A DNA stretch of 64,000 nt from Planctomycetia bacterium. Lineage in GTDB: Bacteria > Planctomycetota > Planctomycetia > Pirellulales > JACPPG01. A program made the translations under genes and the position numbers. The notes under the pieces are model-generated. The model was not told where the DNA came from and searched no databases. It worked only from the letters and a program-made list of their open reading frames with translations. The stretch covers positions 1 through 64,000 of the forward strand of contig JACPPG010000039.1 in NCBI GenBank assembly GCA_016191115.1, read 5' to 3'. Of this stretch, positions 26,127 to 35,780 are shown piece after piece (the stretch's first letter is position 1; each line of letters opens with the position of its first letter).

Positions 26127-26333
26127 AACAGGACTTCCGGCGGGAAGGGGATTAGAATGCCCCAATGCCCACCGATCCCCCACCCCACCGCCGCCGGATC
26201 CAGTTCGGGATGGGGACATTGGAAAACGGGCTGCCCATTCCGCGCCATGAAGGACCTATGGGGGGCTGCTTTGGCGGGGGTTGACGGAATACAAAGTCGC
26301 GTTTCGTGGATTCCCCCCCGTGAATCGCCACCT

Positions 26334-26339
26334 TATAAT
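26334..26339 (+). promoter_or_regulatory. Candidate -10 box upstream of the DUF1549/DUF1553 gene
   Basis: A perfect TATAAT lies 108 bases before ATG 26448. No good -35 box sits 17 bases upstream (TTCCCC is the best), so the call is weak. It is still the clearest promoter-like element in the 320-base gap. Confidence 0.3.
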
Positions 26340-26447
26340 GGGCCTCGGCGGCGATGGGCCGGCACGCCGTCCTCCCACCCAACCGGCAGACTATCCCTGG
26401 GGCGATCGAATTCGGTCTCCCGCCTGCAATTGCTCTCGGGGTTTCAC

Positions 26448-29400
26448 ATGATACGACGCGTGTGCCGGTGTGCCAGCGTGGCCGCCGCGATGCTATGGGC
26501 TTGCTGGCCGGTTCAGGCCGACGATCAGATCGGCTACAACCGCGACGTGCGGCCGATCCTGGCCGAGAATTGCTTCGCCTGCCACGGCCCCGACAGTGCC
26601 GCCCGCAAGGCGGATCTGCGCCTCGACCGCCGCGAAGTGGCCGTCGAGCGCGGGGCAATTCAGCCGGGCAAGCCGGACGAGAGCGAACTGGTGCGGCGCA
26701 TCCTGTCGGACGATGCCGGCGAGATGATGCCGCCGCCGGCCTCGCACAAGAAGCTCACGGCGGCGCAGAAGGACGTGCTCGCCCGCTGGATCGCGGCCGG
26801 AGCGGAATACCAGCCGCACTGGTCGTTCATCGCCCCCGTGCGTTCGCCTCTTCCCGAAGTGCGCGAGAGGAGCTGGCCCAAGAGCCCGATCGATTATTTC
26901 ATCCTGCCGCGCCTAGAGGCGGCCGGTCTGCAGCCGGCCCCCGAGGCCGATCGCCGCACGCTCGCTCGCCGCGCCGCGCTCGATCTGACGGGCTTGCCGC
27001 CAGAACCGGCCGACGTCGAGGCCTTCGTCAGCGACTCCGCGCCGGATGCCTACGAGCGGTTCGTCGATCGGCTGCTCGCGTCTCCGCAGTGGGGAGAGCA
27101 TCGGGCCCGGTACTGGCTCGACGCGGCGCGTTACGCCGACACGCACGGCATTCACTTCGACAATTTTCGCGAGATGTGGTCGTATCGCGATTGGGTCATC
27201 GGCGCGTTCAACCGCAACGTGCCCTTTGACCAGTTCACCGTCGAGCAGTTGGCCGGCGACCTCCTGGCCAATCATACGATGGACCAGGTCGTAGCGTCGG
27301 GCTTCAACCGCTGCAACATGACCACCAACGAAGGTGGCGCGATCGATGATGAATACCTGGTGCTGTACACCCGCGACCGCGCCGAAACCGTGTCGCAGGT
27401 GTGGCTGGGGATGACGGCCAATTGCGCCGTGTGTCACGATCACAAGTTCGATCCGCTCTCGCAGCGCGAGTTCTACGAGATGGCCGCCTTCTTCAACAAC
27501 ACGATCCAGCGGGCGATGGACGGCAACATCAAGGACACGCCGCCGGTGCTCGTGGTGCCCGCCGACTCGGATCGACAGGCGTGGGCGGACCTTCCTGGCA
27601 AGCTCGCCGCCGCTCGCCAAGCGGTCGACGCCCGCCGCGCCGCCGCGCGTGGCGAGTTCGACAACTGGCTGGCCGCCGTCCCGACGGCCGCCGTTGCCTC
27701 CAAGCTGCCCGCGGCCGGATTGGTGTTCCATGCCCCGCTGGATCAAACGGCGGGGAGCGCGCTAGCGGTCACCGTCGCCGGGCAGCCGCGACCGATTGCC
27801 GTCCAAGGCGAACCCGCCTGGGACGCCGGCGTGACGGCCGACAAGGCTTTCAAAAGCAAAGCCGGCGCCAACGTGGAAGCGCCAAGCGCCGGCGACTTCG
27901 AGAAAGACCAGCCATTTTCCTGCGGCGTATGGGTCAAATTGCCGCGCAACGGCATCGACGGCTCGATGATCGCCCGTATGGACGACGCGAACGGGCATCG
28001 CGGTTGGGACTTGTGGTTGGACAAAGGGCGCCCGGCCGCGCACATCATCCATAACTGGCCGGACGACGCCTTGAAGACAAGCGCCAAGACGGCGCTCAAG
28101 CGCGACAAGTGGCAACACCTGGTGATGACGTACGACGGCGGCGGTAACGCTTCCGGCATCAAGTTGTACGTCGACGGCGTGCCGCAAGAGGTCGAGATCG
28201 CCACGAACGCGCTCAAAAACTCCGTGCGGACCGCCGTGCCCCTCAAGCTGGCGCAGCGCCACACGGCCTCGCGGATCGACGAGCTGGCTTTGCAGGACCT
28301 GCGGATTTTCGACCGGGCGCTTGAGCCGACGGAGATCGCCCAACTGGCCGGTGCGACGCGCGCGGCCTATCTGGTCGCCAAGCCGGCCGAGGGCCGTAGC
28401 GCGGAGGAGCGGGACGAGCTATACGGCTGGTGGCTGGGGGCGCTCGATACCGCATTCCACGATCTTAACGCTCGAAAAAGCGAGGTCGAATCGCAGGAAG
28501 CGGCCATCAAGTCGCGCGGCACGATTGCGCACGTGATGCAGGAAAAGCCCGAGGCCCCGCTGGCCCACATCCTCTATCGCGGCGAATATGACAAGCGGCG
28601 CGATGAAGTGAAGGCCGACACGCCGGATATCCTGCCCCCATTCCCCGCCGACGCGCCGCGCAATCGTCTGGGATTTGCCCAATGGCTGCTGCGGTCGGAC
28701 CATCCGCTGACGGCCCGCGTTACGGTGAACCGCTTCTGGCAAGAGGTCTTCGGCAGCGGGCTCGTAAAGACCACCGGGGAGTTCGGCGTGGGGGGCGAAC
28801 CGCCGTCGCATCCCGAGTTGCTGGATTGGATGGCCGTCGAATTTCGCGAGAGCGGATGGGACGTGAAGCGCTTCTTCCGCATGCTCGTCTTGTCGTCGAC
28901 GTATCGCCAGTCGTCGGCGACGACGCCCGAGAAACTGGAGAAGGACCCGCAGAACCGTCTGCTGTCGCGCGGGCCCCGGTTTCGCATGGACGCCGAGATG
29001 GTCCGCGACTATGCCCTGGCCACCAGCGGCCTATTGGTGCGCAAGCTGGGCGGACCCAGCACGCGGCCCTATCAGCCCGAGGGCGTGTGGGAGGCCGTGG
29101 CCATGATCGGCAGCAACACCCGCGATTACCGCGCCGATAAAGGCGAAAACCTGTACCGTCGCAGCTTGTACACATTTTGGAAGAGAGCCGCTCCGCCGGC
29201 GTCGATGGAGATATTCAACGCCCCCAGCCGTGAAACGTGTACCGTCCGCCGCGAGCGCACCAATACCCCGCTGCAGGCGCTTGTCACGCTCAACGACCCG
29301 CAGTTCGTCGAAGCGGCCCGGCGCCTGGCCGAACGGGCCCTGCGCGAAGGCGGCGACACGACCGCGGGCCGGATGGAGTACATGGCCCGCAGGCTGATGG

Positions 29401-29609
29401 CACGGGCGCTTGCGAACGAGGAAACGCCGGTCGTCGAGCGGTCTTTGGCGGCGCTTTTGGACTACTACGGTCAGCATCAGGACGAAGCGCAAAAGCTCGT
29501 GGCGACGGGCGATTCGACACCTGACGCCGCGTTGGACGCGGGCGTCCTGGCGGCCTGGACGATGGTGGCCAACGAGTTGATGAACTTGGACGAGGTCCTG
29601 AACAAGTAG
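26448..29609 (+). CDS. PSD1/DUF1549-DUF1553 protein with cytochrome and LamG-like domains
   Basis: A 1053-residue secreted planctomycete protein. A signal peptide ends near WPVQAD. The N-terminal planctomycete cytochrome C motif CFACH has Cys42, Cys45 and His46. DUF1549 follows (KSPIDYFILPRLEAAGLQ and RYWLDAARYADTHG). An inserted concanavalin/LamG-like domain (about residues 425-640) starts at LVFHAPLDQTAGSAL. DUF1553 ends the protein (RNRLGFAQWLLRSDHPLTAR, then CTVRRERTNTPLQALVTLND). The family is probably part of extracytoplasmic redox or polysaccharide-degradation systems, but activity is unproven. ATG 26448 gives the signal peptide; the frame is open from 26157. The DUF1501 partner follows after 102 bases. 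Confidence 0.9.
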   Translation: MIRRVCRCASVAAAMLWACWPVQADDQIGYNRDVRPILAENCFACHGPDSAARKADLRLDRREVAVERGAIQPGKPDESELVRRILSDDAGEMMPPPASHKKLTAAQKDVLARWIAAGAEYQPHWSFIAPVRSPLPEVRERSWPKSPIDYFILPRLEAAGLQPAPEADRRTLARRAALDLTGLPPEPADVEAFVSDSAPDAYERFVDRLLASPQWGEHRARYWLDAARYADTHGIHFDNFREMWSYRDWVIGAFNRNVPFDQFTVEQLAGDLLANHTMDQVVASGFNRCNMTTNEGGAIDDEYLVLYTRDRAETVSQVWLGMTANCAVCHDHKFDPLSQREFYEMAAFFNNTIQRAMDGNIKDTPPVLVVPADSDRQAWADLPGKLAAARQAVDARRAAARGEFDNWLAAVPTAAVASKLPAAGLVFHAPLDQTAGSALAVTVAGQPRPIAVQGEPAWDAGVTADKAFKSKAGANVEAPSAGDFEKDQPFSCGVWVKLPRNGIDGSMIARMDDANGHRGWDLWLDKGRPAAHIIHNWPDDALKTSAKTALKRDKWQHLVMTYDGGGNASGIKLYVDGVPQEVEIATNALKNSVRTAVPLKLAQRHTASRIDELALQDLRIFDRALEPTEIAQLAGATRAAYLVAKPAEGRSAEERDELYGWWLGALDTAFHDLNARKSEVESQEAAIKSRGTIAHVMQEKPEAPLAHILYRGEYDKRRDEVKADTPDILPPFPADAPRNRLGFAQWLLRSDHPLTARVTVNRFWQEVFGSGLVKTTGEFGVGGEPPSHPELLDWMAVEFRESGWDVKRFFRMLVLSSTYRQSSATTPEKLEKDPQNRLLSRGPRFRMDAEMVRDYALATSGLLVRKLGGPSTRPYQPEGVWEAVAMIGSNTRDYRADKGENLYRRSLYTFWKRAAPPASMEIFNAPSRETCTVRRERTNTPLQALVTLNDPQFVEAARRLAERALREGGDTTAGRMEYMARRLMARALANEETPVVERSLAALLDYYGQHQDEAQKLVATGDSTPDAALDAGVLAAWTMVANELMNLDEVLNK

Positions 29610-29711
29610 CTTGGGTGCCAGGCGCGGCGGAACCTAAGTGGCCGCGCGCGGCGCGATCGGTATGTCCACGCTCCAGCGTGGGCATGGCACCCGCAGTAGT
29701 GGAGACAGACG

Positions 29712-31190
<1,479 letters not shown>

Positions 31191-31328
31191 GCCGCGGGCC
31201 GCGCGGCAAATCGCAAGCTGGTCACACGCCTGGCGTCGTCGGGAAGCACGAAAAAGGGACCTCGCCGATTCATCAGCGATGTCCGCCAATTCCATTGTCA
31301 TTGCCGGCCCAGGCGCCACCGCTGTCCG

Positions 31329-31631
31329 CTATGCCAGCGTGTGCGTGCCGTGAGTCATCGCGCCGCCGGCCCGCAGCGCCGCCGCGACCAACGTCGCTTC
31401 GGCCAGTTCCTGCTCGGTCGCGCCGGCCTTCTTTGCCTTTTGCGTGTGGACCTCGATGCAGTAGGGGCACTGCGTCGTCAGGGCGACAGCGACCGCCATT
31501 AGCTCCTTGTATTTGATGGGGATGGCCCCGTCTCGGAAGACCGCCTCATCGAACGCCACGAAGCCCTTGAATCCCTCGGGGGCCAACTCACCCAGCTTCT
31601 TGAACTTGGTCAGGTTCTTCATGTCGTACAT
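31329..31631 (-). CDS. Carboxymuconolactone decarboxylase/AhpD-family protein
   Basis: A 100-residue all-helical protein. The redox motif CPYCIEVHTQKAKKAG contains Cys55, Cys58 and His62, matching the CxxCxxxH centre of AhpD-like alkylhydroperoxidases. It probably acts as a small cytoplasmic peroxidase or thiol-disulfide protein. ATG 31631 has AGGAGA at a suitable distance; the open frame extends further but without ribosome site. It is transcribed against its neighbours and stands alone between the DUF1501 and sulfatase genes. Confidence 0.85.
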   Translation of the reverse strand: MYDMKNLTKFKKLGELAPEGFKGFVAFDEAVFRDGAIPIKYKELMAVAVALTTQCPYCIEVHTQKAKKAGATEQELAEATLVAAALRAGGAMTHGTHTLA

Positions 31632-31757
31632 CGCGATATCTCTCCTACTTGGATAAAGGTCGTTCGTGGCCAAGGCGCGCATGGCGCCGCGGCCGATCCG
31701 CATCGAGCAGGCTAACCCACCATCGCGAAATCACAAGCGCCGATGGTGGGAAGTGGC

Positions 31758-31862
31758 GGAGAACTACAAAGTCCGGGGTCTGGCTCATTTTTCGGCACAC
31801 GCGGTCTTCAATCCTTCCGACGGACCTTCGGCCGAAAAATGTGCCTGACCCCCTCTCCCAGG
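31758..31862. repeat. CCGAAAAATGTGCC inverted-repeat element
   Basis: Arms GGGGTCTGGCTCATTTTTCG (31775-31796) and CGAAAAATGTGCCTGACCCC (31831-31852) are imperfect complements around a GGCCGAAGGTCC-like loop region. The left flank GGAGAACTACAAAGTCCGG matches, inverted, the right end of chimeric copy D at 12962-13000. No target duplication was found. Confidence 0.65.
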
Positions 31863-31980
31863 ACTCATCCGATTGGCGACGTCGCGATCGGGCCTATGGC
31901 GGAAATTGACCCGCGCCGACCGGCTGGCCATACTGGCGTCCCTGGAAACACCACCGACCGCAATTCCAACGGCCAGCCCC

Positions 31981-33438
31981 ATGGGCCCCCAGCGTTGCCC
32001 CTCGCGGATCCTGCGCAGTCAGCAGTCTGGTCTCCGATATCTGCGCAGCTTGGCTACATCGGCTGGCGTCGCAATCTTTCTCGCGCTCGTCTTGGGCCGG
32101 CATTTGCCCGTTCAGTCCGCCGAAAAGTCAGGCCGCACCAACGTCGTCGTGATCCTGGCCGATGATATGGGCTATGGCGACCTCGGTTGCTACGGTCATC
32201 CGCGGTTTCGCACGCCCAACGTCGATCGGCTGGCCGCCGAAGGCGTCCGGCTTACGCAGTTCAACACGCCCATGCCGTTTTGCGCGCCCACGCGGGCGTC
32301 GCTCTTGACCGGGCGCTATCCGATCCGCTGTGGGATGAACACCAACCCCGCGCCCGACGGTGGGCCGCAGGCCGACGTGGTCGCCCTGCCTGATAGCGAA
32401 GTCCTGCTGCCGCAGTTGCTCAAAGGCGAGGGCTACGCCACCGCCATGGTCGGCAAGTGGCATCTCGGCCACAAGCGGCCGGAGAGCCTGCCCACCAGGC
32501 GCGGCTTCGACGAGTACCTGGGCATCCTGTACTCGAACGACATGCGGCCCGTGCAGTTGATCGAAGGCGCGCGGCCGATCGAATATCCGCTGGTGCAGGC
32601 GACGCTGACGCGGCGGTACACGGAGCGGGCTGTTGATTTTCTGGAGCGCAGCAAGGACCGGCCGTTTTTCCTCTATTTCGCCCACGCCATGCCGCACAAG
32701 CCGCTGGCCTGCTCGGAGGAGTTCTACAAGAAGAGCGGCGCCGGGCTGTACGGCGACGCGCTAGCGGAGCTCGACGGGAGCGTCGGGCAAGTGATGGCGA
32801 AGCTGCGCGAGCTGGGGCTCGACGAGCGGACGCTGGTCATCTTCACGAGCGACAACGGGCCCTGGTACGGCGGCAGCACCGGCGGTCTGCGCGGCATGAA
32901 GAGTACCACGTGGGAAGGCGGCTACCGTGTGCCGTGCATCGTCCGCTGGCCCGGCCACGTGCCGGCCGGCAAGACGAACGACGGGCTGGCCGTGATGATG
33001 GACGTCTTCGCCACCGCGCTGGCGGCCACGGGGGTCGCGCCGCCGGAGGGGCGCACGATCGACGGCCGCGATCTCGTGCCGATGCTTACCGGCGGCAAAA
33101 GCCCGCACGACGTGATCTTCGGCCAGCAAGGCCCACAACTGGCCACGGTCCGTGACGGCCGCTACAAGCTGCACGTCGTCGCGCCGCGCGACCGGCGACC
33201 ACCGTCGGGCGAAAAATGGATCGACCCGCGCGGGCCCGACGGCGTCACGATCCTGGCACCCTACGAACAAGCGACGCCGGACGAGTACCCGGGCGCCACC
33301 ACAGGCGACCCGGCCAAGGCGATGATGCTCTTCGACCTCGCGGCCGATCCGGCGGAGCAGCACGACGTGGCAGCCGAGCACCCGGACGTGGTCGAGCGGC
33401 TGAAAGCCCGCTACGACGCGATGGCGAAGGAGTTTTGA
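31981..33438 (+). CDS. Sulfatase (arylsulfatase family), exported
   Basis: A 485-residue sulfatase that hydrolyses sulfate esters, probably from polysaccharides outside the cytoplasm. The start of the mature part, VVVILADDMGYGDLGCYGHP, supplies the metal-binding Asp pair (residues 61-62). CAPTRASLLTGR contains the C-x-P-x-R motif whose Cys101 is converted to formylglycine. GKWHLGH and FTSDNGPW are further active-site blocks. A hydrophobic segment VAIFLALVLG near residue 30 is the signal peptide. ATG 31981 was preferred, although the frame is open from 31873. The activating enzyme is not in this window. REP-like palindromes follow immediately. Confidence 0.9.
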   Translation: MGPQRCPSRILRSQQSGLRYLRSLATSAGVAIFLALVLGRHLPVQSAEKSGRTNVVVILADDMGYGDLGCYGHPRFRTPNVDRLAAEGVRLTQFNTPMPFCAPTRASLLTGRYPIRCGMNTNPAPDGGPQADVVALPDSEVLLPQLLKGEGYATAMVGKWHLGHKRPESLPTRRGFDEYLGILYSNDMRPVQLIEGARPIEYPLVQATLTRRYTERAVDFLERSKDRPFFLYFAHAMPHKPLACSEEFYKKSGAGLYGDALAELDGSVGQVMAKLRELGLDERTLVIFTSDNGPWYGGSTGGLRGMKSTTWEGGYRVPCIVRWPGHVPAGKTNDGLAVMMDVFATALAATGVAPPEGRTIDGRDLVPMLTGGKSPHDVIFGQQGPQLATVRDGRYKLHVVAPRDRRPPSGEKWIDPRGPDGVTILAPYEQATPDEYPGATTGDPAKAMMLFDLAADPAEQHDVAAEHPDVVERLKARYDAMAKEF

Positions 33439-33448
33439 AGAAGAAGTC

Positions 33449-33511
33449 GTCAGGCACTCCCGTGCCTGACAGAACGTGCGGATGGGATTGTCAGGCACGG
33501 GAGTGCCTGAC
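33449..33511. repeat. REP pair (BIME) after the sulfatase
   Basis: Two 22-bp palindromes of the form GTCAGGCAC-TCCC-GTGCCTGAC and its inverse lie at 33449-33470 and 33490-33511, separated by 19 bases. The same unit flanks the RAYT pseudogene about 6 kb away. It lies between the convergent sulfatase and isochorismatase genes, where it could form a bidirectional 3' hairpin. Confidence 0.8.
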
Positions 33512-33549
33512 CTGCGACTACTGCCCTATTCGATTCCGCCATCGCCCTG

Positions 33550-34530
33550 CTACCGCCTTTTGTCTTCCGCAAACCGGAACGGCTGCCCGCCCAAGAGGTC
33601 CACGCTGGTGATCGTCGGGCACCAGTATTTTTCCACGTGCTCGACGACCAGGTCGGTGCCGGTGAAGTGATCGACGAAGGGCCGGCTCTTCGCGTTGTAC
33701 ATCGTGTCCGTCAGGTCGCGGACCAGCATCACTTTCTTGCCGGCTAGCACCAGTTGGCGGATAGCGAACGAGCGGCCCAGCACGCACATGTTCAGGTGAA
33801 CGCCGGCGATGAGGACGTTGTCGATGCCGCGCTCGGCCAATAGGTTGTAGACCTCTTGCCCGTCGTCGCTGATCGCGTCCCCGTCCTCGATATCGATGAG
33901 CTTGATCTGGCGCGTCCAGGGGGTGCGGATCTCGCACTTTGTCGCGCAGTCGCAGCCCATGTCCGAGTCGTCGATCGGTAGTTCCCCTTCGCGACCCTCG
34001 ACGGGGTAGCACCACCTGGTGCCCCAGCGGGTCGCCTGCGAGAGGACGACCGGCGGCTTGGCCAGCGTCGCGGCCTGCGCCCGGCGACGCTCGGGCGTGT
34101 CCTTGTAGAAATCGACGCACGTGCTGGGGGCGTGAATCACCAGCACTCCGCGCTTGCGGGCCGCATGGGCGAATTTATTGACCGGCTCGGCCAATTCGAC
34201 AACCCGCCGCGCCGCCCCCTGGCACCAATGCTGGTCCCACATGTCGCAGATGATGAAGGCCGTCTTTTTCGGGTCCCACTCGATGGGACCCCAGTTCGGC
34301 TTATATACCAGCGAGCCGTCTCCCCGCTGCTCGGGAACGTGAAGCCGTCGGTTGAGCTTGAGCATGCCGGCTTCATCGGCGGCGCGGGCGGCGGCGGCCC
34401 AAGCGACGAGCACAACGACCGCGAGCGCGGCGGGCCGAGAAAAGCGGGACAGGTCCGATATTGACGGAACGGGCCTACTCGCATCTGAGGTCGATTGTCC
34501 AATATCGGACCAGTCCCGCTTTTCTCTCAT
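33550..34530 (-). CDS. Isochorismatase-like cysteine hydrolase, exported
   Basis: A 326-residue protein with the cysteine hydrolase fold. TAFIICDMWDQHW holds the catalytic-site Asp (about residue 96), and VLIAGVHLNMCVLGRSFAIR holds the nucleophile Cys, matching the Asp/Lys/Cys triad of isochorismatase-type amidohydrolases. A hydrophobic segment AALAVVVLVAWAAAARA near residues 34-50 looks like a signal peptide, unusual for this mostly cytoplasmic family but common in planctomycete versions. The first roughly 33 residues before it are encoded by an inverted repeat, so the start at 34530 is uncertain. The substrate is unknown. It may be transcribed with the aldo/keto reductase upstream. Confidence 0.75.
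   Translation of the reverse strand: MREKRDWSDIGQSTSDASRPVPSISDLSRFSRPAALAVVVLVAWAAAARAADEAGMLKLNRRLHVPEQRGDGSLVYKPNWGPIEWDPKKTAFIICDMWDQHWCQGAARRVVELAEPVNKFAHAARKRGVLVIHAPSTCVDFYKDTPERRRAQAATLAKPPVVLSQATRWGTRWCYPVEGREGELPIDDSDMGCDCATKCEIRTPWTRQIKLIDIEDGDAISDDGQEVYNLLAERGIDNVLIAGVHLNMCVLGRSFAIRQLVLAGKKVMLVRDLTDTMYNAKSRPFVDHFTGTDLVVEHVEKYWCPTITSVDLLGGQPFRFAEDKRR
34437..34526. repeat. GAGAAAAGCGGGAC inverted repeat within a predicted N-terminus
   Basis: Arms of 27 bp at 34437-34463 and 34500-34526 are complementary at 26 positions (GAGAAAAGCGGGAC, then GGTCCGATATTG). The loop is 36 bases. The sequence resembles the inner arms of the ~157-bp family (GGGAAAGTGGGACAGG) but is a separate unit. It overlaps the predicted 5' coding region of the isochorismatase gene. 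Confidence 0.75.
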
Positions 34531-34534
34531 TCTT

Positions 34535-35527
34535 TCATCCCAGATCGTGCTGCTTGCGATGATACGGGCCATCGAACTGTTGCGTCGATTTGAAGAGCTC
34601 GAAGCGGCCGTCGCCGGCCAGGGCCTTGGTGTCGGCCAGGATCCGCGTCTTCTCCTCGTCGGTTAGCGGCTTGAAATTCCGCGCGAGCGCCACGTCCTGC
34701 TTCAGATTCTCGCGGCTGGCGATGCCGCACACAAGCGACGTGATCGGCAGCGACAGGGCCCATCGCCGGCACATGACGGCGTCCAGGCCCGCCTTCTGGG
34801 CGATCGCGCCGCCGCCCAGGGCCTTCATGCCCAACACGCCGATCTGCCGCCGGTTGCACTCCGGCACCACCTTGTTCTGAAAACTGCGGTACTGGGCGTC
34901 GAGCACGTTGATCGGCATCTGCACGCTTTGCCAGTCGTACGGCTTGCCGAGCATCTTCAAGTGGATGTCGGGGTGCTTGTGGCCGGTGAAGCCGATGTAG
35001 CGGACCTTGCCCGCCTTCTGAGCTTCGAGGGCCGCGGCCAGGCAGCCGCGCTCGAAAATCCAGTCGGGGTCGTTGTCGTAGTTGATCTCGTGGAACTGCC
35101 ACAGGTCCAAGTGATCGGTCGCGAGCCGCCGCAGGCTGTCTTCCAGGTGCTTCGTCGAGCCTTCGCGGTCGCGGGCGCAATTCTTGGTCATGAGGAAAAC
35201 TTTGTTGCGGCGTCCGCCGGTCGACAGGGCCTTGCCCATCACTTCCTCGCTGTGCCCATCGTGGTAGTCCCAGGCGTTGTCGAAGAAGCGGATGCCCTCG
35301 TCGATGGCCTCGTGCATGATGCGGATGGCGTCGTCGTCGGGGATGGAGCCGATGTGCCAGCCGCCGAGGCAGATGATCGACAGCTTCTCGCCGGTCTTGC
35401 CCAAGGGTCGGGTGGGGATGCCATGCGAGCTGTCCTCCTGCCCGGCGATGACGGAGGAGGCGAGCGTGGCGATAGCGGCCCCGGCGGCGGCGGTGGAGAG
35501 GAACTCGCGGCGGTTGGACGGGCTCAT
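34535..35527 (-). CDS. Aldo/keto reductase, Tat-exported
   Basis: A 330-residue TIM-barrel oxidoreductase. The N-terminus SNRREFLSTAAAGAAIATLA has twin arginines at residues 6-7, indicating Tat export. TRPLGKTGEKLSIICLGGWH begins the barrel, FFDNAWDYHDGHSEEVMGKA supplies catalytic Asp83 and Tyr88, and VFLMTKN the Lys. A NADPH site is expected near the C-terminus (PITSLVCGIASRENL). ATG 35527 follows GAGGAG; the longer frame from 35674 consists of repeat sequence. Exported aldo/keto reductases are common in planctomycetes, with unknown substrates. Confidence 0.9.
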   Translation of the reverse strand: MSPSNRREFLSTAAAGAAIATLASSVIAGQEDSSHGIPTRPLGKTGEKLSIICLGGWHIGSIPDDDAIRIMHEAIDEGIRFFDNAWDYHDGHSEEVMGKALSTGGRRNKVFLMTKNCARDREGSTKHLEDSLRRLATDHLDLWQFHEINYDNDPDWIFERGCLAAALEAQKAGKVRYIGFTGHKHPDIHLKMLGKPYDWQSVQMPINVLDAQYRSFQNKVVPECNRRQIGVLGMKALGGGAIAQKAGLDAVMCRRWALSLPITSLVCGIASRENLKQDVALARNFKPLTDEEKTRILADTKALAGDGRFELFKSTQQFDGPYHRKQHDLG

Positions 35528-35556
35528 GGTGGAGGCTCCTCGGCGGTTTGCGAAAA

Positions 35557-35630
35557 GGAGGGCGAGGCTCCCGCCGAACCGCGCAACGAAATTAGACGGC
35601 TCCGCGGGAGCCTTGCCCGCTTCGCCCTCC
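35557..35630. repeat. GGAGGGCGAGGCTCCCGCCG inverted repeat
   Basis: Left arm GGAGGGCGAGGCTCCCGCCG at 35557-35580 and right arm at 35598-35630 (GGCTCCGCGGGAGCCTTGCC, then CGCCCTCC) are imperfect complements. A related copy is at 38178-38246. It lies in the 5' leader of the aldo/keto reductase. Confidence 0.6.
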
Positions 35631-35780
35631 CGTGCCCAGCCTATCGGACGAAAACCGCCGAAGCGAGGGGGCAAAAAGCATGCCGGTAAGAGTGGCGAGA
35701 ATCATCCGCAGAGCGAGCCTTCGGTCCATTGCGAGCGTAGGAGTTAAGGTGCCGCCGCTGTGATCGCCACCCATGGGCTG

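Noticed and set aside
29290-29685. Minus-strand 131-codon frame across the end of the DUF1553 gene
   Set aside because: It is antisense to a strongly supported gene and has no motif.
33449-33511. CRISPR-like repeats
   Set aside because: Palindromes occur only in pairs with no series of spacers; they match the REP pairs around the RAYT gene.
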